From Synchiropus splendidus (lineage: Eukaryota; Chordata; Actinopteri; Syngnathiformes; Callionymidae): a stretch of 64,000 bases of DNA. Every line of letters begins with the position of its first letter. Position 1 is the stretch's first letter. Positions 59,245-64,000 of this stretch are shown piece after piece. The translations under genes and the position numbers were made by a program. A model generated the notes under the pieces. The model made no database searches. It was not told the DNA's origin and was given only the letters and a program-made list of their open reading frames with translations. The stretch spans positions 24,243,501-24,307,500 of the forward strand of contig NC_071336.1 in assembly GCF_027744825.2 (NCBI RefSeq). Reading direction: 5' to 3'.

Positions 59245-59660
59245 TGTCATGTTGGCTCAAGGAATCAGACCCAAGTGCTAATCGTTAGCGATCCACAGAC
59301 GACTCAGAACGACAAGATTAATCTTAAACAATTGCTTTAATACAAGTAGACAATAAACAAAGGACAAACAGGAACGATGAACCAAAGGAGTCGACACCAA
59401 ACCTGGAACGAAGCAGACAAACAAAAAGGTGAGTTAAGCAAACGCATATTATCAAGAGAAGCGAGGAGTCTAACTAAGGAGGCGGCAGAAAGAAAGTCAA
59501 GCACACATGGAATTCAGAATTGTCGAAAGAACACGAGAGACCGTAGTCACAAGGGAGAGTTTACTGTAGGAACGTGAAGTAACCATCTGGCAACATGAAC
59601 TGGTGCCAGAGTGCAGATTAGTTGATCCAGACCAGCCGTGTTGCCTGGAAGCTGTAAGAG
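59245..59660 (-). mobile_element. LTR-like TG...CA element, partial copy 3
   Basis: It starts TGTCATGTTGGCTCAAGGAA, then CAGACCCAAGTGC, parallel to the start of copy 2 (TGTCACGGAGTCAAGG...GGGACCCAAGCGC). A-rich sequence with AATAAAC and AAACAGGAACGATGAACC follows. The similarity fades and no closing CATGACA end was found, so it is diverged or truncated. An (ATCC)n run begins about 70 bases further on. Confidence 0.4.
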
Positions 59661-59728
59661 AAACACAGAAACGGAAACACGCAAAAATGGAAATAATGAA
59701 ATGAAAGCACGAGAAATACCAAACAATA

Positions 59729-59753
59729 CCATCCATCCATCCATCCATCCATC
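59729..59753. repeat. (ATCC)n microsatellite
   Basis: About six uninterrupted ATCC units. Confidence 0.9.
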
Positions 59754-62700
59754 TAGCTATCCTTCTGTGCAAAGCAAAATCTGCCTGCTGTAGTAAATGT
59801 TTAATGTGTTTGTATGAGGAAAGTAGTGACTACGGAAGAAAGGTGTTGATATAATATGTAATATGCTCACCTAATCGTCGAACTGTAGCTCGTGCTGAAA
59901 CTGCGCTGCTGTAGAGAAAGAAATCTAAAAGCTATTCTCTTTGCTTCATGACACGAGAGATCCCAAAACTTCTCTCCACACTTCTCAGTCTCTTGTTTAA
60001 TTACTGTATGCAGGCGTTGTTTCGAAGGAGGCATTGCCACGGAGACCCCAATGATGTGTTTGTGTGAATGTGAATCAGTGCTGTCATCACACCTGCATCC
60101 ACCAGCGATGCTCTCTGGAGTCTCTCGGCACGGAGACACGTTCATCACTGCCAGACACTCTTGACACAAAGACTCCGGATTTGAGCAGGAATTAAGGATT
60201 CATGTTGTTGAACAGTGAGCCTCCGTGGAGTAGAAGTAATCAATTAGGTCTGACTGGAGGGAAGGAAAATACACGGCCAACAACCTTCCACATGAGCGCT
60301 ACGTCAACCTGATTGGTGAGGAGGCCCAGATGGCGCAATCTCATTACGGAAAGTTGGATCTGTCGTGATTACTAAATGACTTAAACACTTAAAACTTTTC
60401 ATTTTCATTGCTGACGCGTCCAAATCTAAAGACTTGAAGCTGTAAACTTTTTGCCTTTTAATTTTCAGTTGCTGCCTCATGAAGCACTTGAAGATCGGAA
60501 GCTAAACGTCATATTGGGTGACGTCACTTTTGAGTCACAAATCGATGTGATGTCAGCCTCTGAAAATGACCTGACTGTAACCTCAACTGTGGCTGTTGGT
60601 AGTAACAGAACAGAGTAGTGTAGCATGGTTACCCTGATTCCCAAGTTGTCATGAGGCAGATCCAGTACAAGGTGAAAGACCGTATCTGGAACACGCATTC
60701 CTTTAAATGGCCCTGGATTTCAAGACAAAATCTCCATGAACCTCTTATGCATGGAATTATTGGAGGAAAACTAAATAAACTTGCAAATGGGAAATGTAAA
60801 TTCAACTAGACAGAGAAGAGAGTCTGTAAAAATGAAACTTAAGTTGTCTCACAAGGAAGTGCAGAGGGTTATATGGTTGTACAGTGACTGCTTGTATCAC
60901 ACAAGCAATTTTACACTAAAATGTACAACTATTTTGACACAAATATAGAAGAAAAAGTAGAACCAAGTGATTGAAGTCACTTTGGAGGAAGACAATGCTC
61001 GAACTTCAGACACTGGAGAAGCTGTGTTTACTTTGTCTTTGAGACAGGCAAGTAGCCTGCCCCCTTATTTTTCAAAACCCTGAGCAGGGTTAAGACCTTC
61101 TTTAATTCCGAAACGTCAACCTTCCTTTTTGAACAACAGGAACAGGCTGCAGGAGGGGAAACATTTGACTCTTTTGAAACGCAAACATGTCAACATTCAA
61201 CGTGGAAAGGCTGTCCACTGCGTTGACATCGGACAAAAAAGTTCAGAACTCACTGCTGCCTCCTCGCTCACAATTATGAGTTTGTTTTGTGTTTCTCAGC
61301 AGTCAGCCACCAGTCCTGTCTTCATCAATGTCCCCTTACACAGCAAAAGCCATTGTTTATTTTCAGATTTATTTCCTTTACTTGAATATCTCACATTTAT
61401 TCCTCCACCTCTTTGCGGCACCCATCACATGTACTTTAATAATTCCAGCCTCATAATAACAATGGCATTTCAGCATGGCTCCGCTGTTGTTTCAGAGTGG
61501 ACTGTTGCTTTCAACTAAACGTGTCTTCAGCTGCTCCGACTGCTTCCATTATGTGGGGAACTCTCTCCCCATTAAAGTGAACACACCAGCCTGTCCTTGT
61601 CTAAGTGCAACATGTTGGCAACAGAATGATTCCTGCAACGTATGAGGGTGTCGCTCAACTCAACCGTGCTCTTCTCTCTCTCCACCTTGAACCTTCTCTC
61701 CTTCACTCTTCCTCCTCAATGACTCCCATCCTTCCTCACACTTGCTGACATTTCCATTTCCACACTGGCTCTTTATCTCACAAATCTCTATTGTCAATCA
61801 TTGTCTGGCTCATAGTCACTCTTGTTTCCTCGCTCCCACAAACATCAGCGGCATGAGCTCGGCGCTCACGCACCTTCCCTCTTGTCTTCAGCTGCTGTTG
61901 GTTTTAAAGCACCAGAATAGAACGCTGGCTTTAACGGCAGCGGGCGAGCATGTTAAGTATCAGTACACACAATGACAATGTAATGCTCTGTGGGACCAAA
62001 ATAAATCTCTGGTAACTTGAATAAAGTCATTAGCGCTGACACTTGATCATAAAGACTTGGCCTCTGTCATCAGCGTTCAGACATGCGTGTAGTTCCACAG
62101 TCTTCCATCAGCTATTTCAGTGCCGTGTGGTGGATTTACAGTAAATATTTCAAGACTTCTTGATGTTTTTTGAGGTGAACGGGTGTATTTGTCGTCGACT
62201 ACTGAATGATTAGTTCAACCACAAAAGCTGCCAACACATGGCCGCAAGACGCCAACTCTGTTGCAGCGGAGTTCCAGGCAATGATAGGAAGAGAGGTGAA
62301 ACTACATCAACAGAGGTTGCCAGTGTCCGCTCGCATCAGGTGTGTTCCACACTTCCTGTGAAAAGTGGAAATCTGCATCTTGTAAAATAGTAGCTTGATG
62401 TCGTGGGTCATCACAGCCACTCACATATCTGCTGACTACGGTGAAGGTGCTGCAGTTGTCTGCTCCTTGAGGTTCCACGCTCGCTTCCACCTTAACATGT
62501 ATGAGGAGCACTTGTTCCTCACTACCGTTCACTATCAGAGTTGCAAAGTTTGCAATCCTACCGTCCAACACACATTTAACCCCAAAATAAAGTTGGCAGA
62601 ATGTTCTTCTGGCCACCAAGCTCGACAATCAGAGTGCCTTCTTCTTTGTTGTGAACAAGAGTGGTACAACGCCACCTACAGGACTGGCATGTGTACATTA

Positions 62701-62760
62701 CAATTGTTATCACACAGAATGTTGTCTTGCATTTTTGTATTTTGCCATTCTATGTCATAC
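59754..62760. other. Unique non-coding DNA, no gene seen
   Basis: Open frames of 60-129 codons lack domains. The block 61960-62060 (AATAAAGTCATTAGCGCTGACAC and flanks) is repeat-free and may be conserved. A CTCF-like motif lies at 62668-62682. Confidence 0.4.
62668..62682 (-). promoter_or_regulatory. CTCF-like motif (candidate)
   Basis: On the minus strand this reads CCTGTAGGTGGCGTT. It fits the CTCF core CCWSYAGRKGGCRS up to the last position. Confidence 0.4.
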
Positions 62761-62871
62761 ATGCTCTGCCCTTAAACAGGCTTTGCGATCAGTTACCTCC
62801 ACTCTGAGGCCCTGCCTCACGCCTCGGAGTGGAGGTAGCCAATAGCGAAGCCCGTTAGAGGGCCACGCACA
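62761..62871. repeat. Fold-back hairpin element (~110 bp)
   Basis: The inner arms TACCTCCACTCTGAGGC (62794-62810) and GCCTCGGAGTGGAGGTA (62821-62837) pair with a single T-G wobble around a 10-base loop. Weaker pairing continues outward (GGCTTTGCGATC versus GGCTTCGCTATT; CCCTTAAACAGG versus CCCTCTAACGGG), giving arms of about 50 bases. No clean duplicated target flanks it. It could be a small fold-back transposon; a microRNA-type precursor is possible but unsupported. Confidence 0.65.
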
Positions 62872-64000
62872 TATTCATAGAAGTGAAGTTACATTAGGTA
62901 ACCTCAGCATTTACGCTTTATACTTGTACACTTTGTATAAAGTTAGGCTGTGGCCTCCTCACACTGTTGGCCCCTTCCCCCTTGACTAACTGCTTTTCTA
63001 CCGGAAACCCTTGTGTGTGCTGTATTAAATGTTAATATTACAATTATATTGATGTTAATTTTATAGGTGAGGAAATGCTACTTTTGAGACCAAAAATTAT
63101 TTACATAAATAAGCCTAATAAACCTTTTTCCACATTATTTTCCACCCTATATTTCATTCAGCATCTATTTTTCTCTACATAATTCAGCAACACAATTGTC
63201 CCACTATCGTCATTTCCCAGAAAAAAAAGAGCAGCTCTTGAGTGAAGTGGTGGCGTCCTTTGAGTTGAATTTAGAATCTTTCCGACTTGCAAGTGAAGAA
63301 GTTAAATTTTGCTTCATGTATTAGCGTTTTTTTTGCCGTTTAATTTTACATGTTACTTTTGAAAAATGACTATTCATTAGAAGAAGATGAATCATTCAAC
63401 TTTAATTTCCGAAGTTGGGGTCGGATGATCCTCGTGGGTCACCCTGACTCTTCAGAGTACCGTGGCCTGGTCACAGACGCACACATCTTTACATTTCTTC
63501 TCAGCGCTGTTGGAAAGCAATTCACTGTCCTCCGCCAACGTTACGAGCCTTGTGTGGTCGTAACAAGTTTCAGGCGAGTCGCGCTCACCGTCGTGAAGAA
63601 TCCAAAGTGATTTATAGAAACAATAACTGCGGTCAGAGCAGCTTCCCTGCATTTAACAGTGCTCCGGCACTGAAGTCTGCTCTCATTAATTCTGCCCTGA
63701 AAATAATGAGTTTGGTCCAGAAGGATATGAAGCTTTTAGTGTTGCGAAGATGCGACCTTTGACGCCCGATGAGTTCCAGGATTTAACTGTAACTGAAACA
63801 CTTAAGAAGTGAAGTGTTGGACTATAATTCAGCTCAAGTCTTGATCAGTGGAACACATACTGTACAGACACATTAAAGGAATTCATGTTCAGATTTACAG
63901 TGAATGTGTGTGGTGATGATATCAGCTGGATGGACGGCGATATAATTTGATAACTGCTGAATCTGCGAAAACTGAAATCTTAGCATAATGAAAGAAATAT
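62872..64000. other. Unique non-coding DNA, no gene seen
   Basis: No gene is seen. AT-rich sequence at 63010-63180 and a short frame at 63350-63610 lack features. The small palindrome GTTACATTAGGTAAC lies at 62888-62902. Confidence 0.45.

Overview
This window looks like non-coding nuclear DNA from a ray-finned fish, most likely a teleost. No cellular protein-coding gene, rRNA or functional tRNA can be supported. The evidence for a teleost is the mix of repeats: 5'-truncated fish-type LINEs, many small hAT and Tc1/mariner-like non-autonomous transposons, LTR-like TG...CA elements, and abundant (CA)n, (TA)n and (ATCC)n microsatellites. Long stretches of ordinary single-copy-looking sequence lie between them. 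The open frames are short, occur on both strands, lack domain signatures or splice-supported continuation, and are best read as chance. The exceptions are frames inside transposable elements. The window may be intergenic or lie in a large intron; sequence alone cannot decide.

Layout. 1-7000: unique AT-rich DNA, a (TA)n array at 3.8 kb, a decayed LINE end at 4.44-4.66 kb and a (CA)n-linked dispersed repeat at 5.05-5.24 kb. 7.0-7.7 kb: a young 5'-truncated LINE with intact frame and a perfect 12-bp target-site duplication (TSD). 8.6-10.7 kb: hAT-like terminal palindromes. 13.9-15.4 kb: repeat cluster (DNA-element remnant, a second LINE type, a mariner/Tigger-like element). 15.6-16.2 kb: homeodomain-site-rich, conserved-element-like DNA. 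16.67-16.82 kb: a 148-bp fold-back MITE with an 8-bp TSD. 17.7-18.4 kb: (ATCC)n-rich DNA holding another LINE copy. 18.4-31.7 kb: mostly unique, with microsatellites and two small DNA-transposon hairpins. 31.78-32.15 kb: the second mariner/Tigger-like copy. 36.57-37.59 kb: a ~1-kb hAT element with a transposase remnant and a 120-bp (TA)n expansion. 39.1-39.9, 56.55-57.20 and 59.2-59.7 kb: three copies of a TG...CA family resembling solo LTRs. 42.14-42.36 and 46.44-47.18 kb: two hAT non-autonomous elements with TSDs. 47.2-56.5 kb: mostly unique, with conserved-element-like blocks. 62.76-62.87 kb: a fold-back hairpin. The rest is unique.

How parts relate. The mobile elements are independent insertions, not a cooperating gene system. 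hAT copies (8-bp TSDs) would have depended on a transposase supplied elsewhere. The truncated LINE copies lack all but the C-terminal end of the reverse transcriptase ORF. A dispersed repeat at 55.6-55.7 kb ends in a motif like the 3' end of the 7-kb LINE, consistent with mobilisation by the same machinery. Candidate regulatory content (CTCF-like motifs; AT-rich homeobox/POU-site blocks) is inferential. I did not find an undescribed multi-gene system. The most distinctive items are the structurally complete non-autonomous transposons defined here by terminal repeats plus TSDs.
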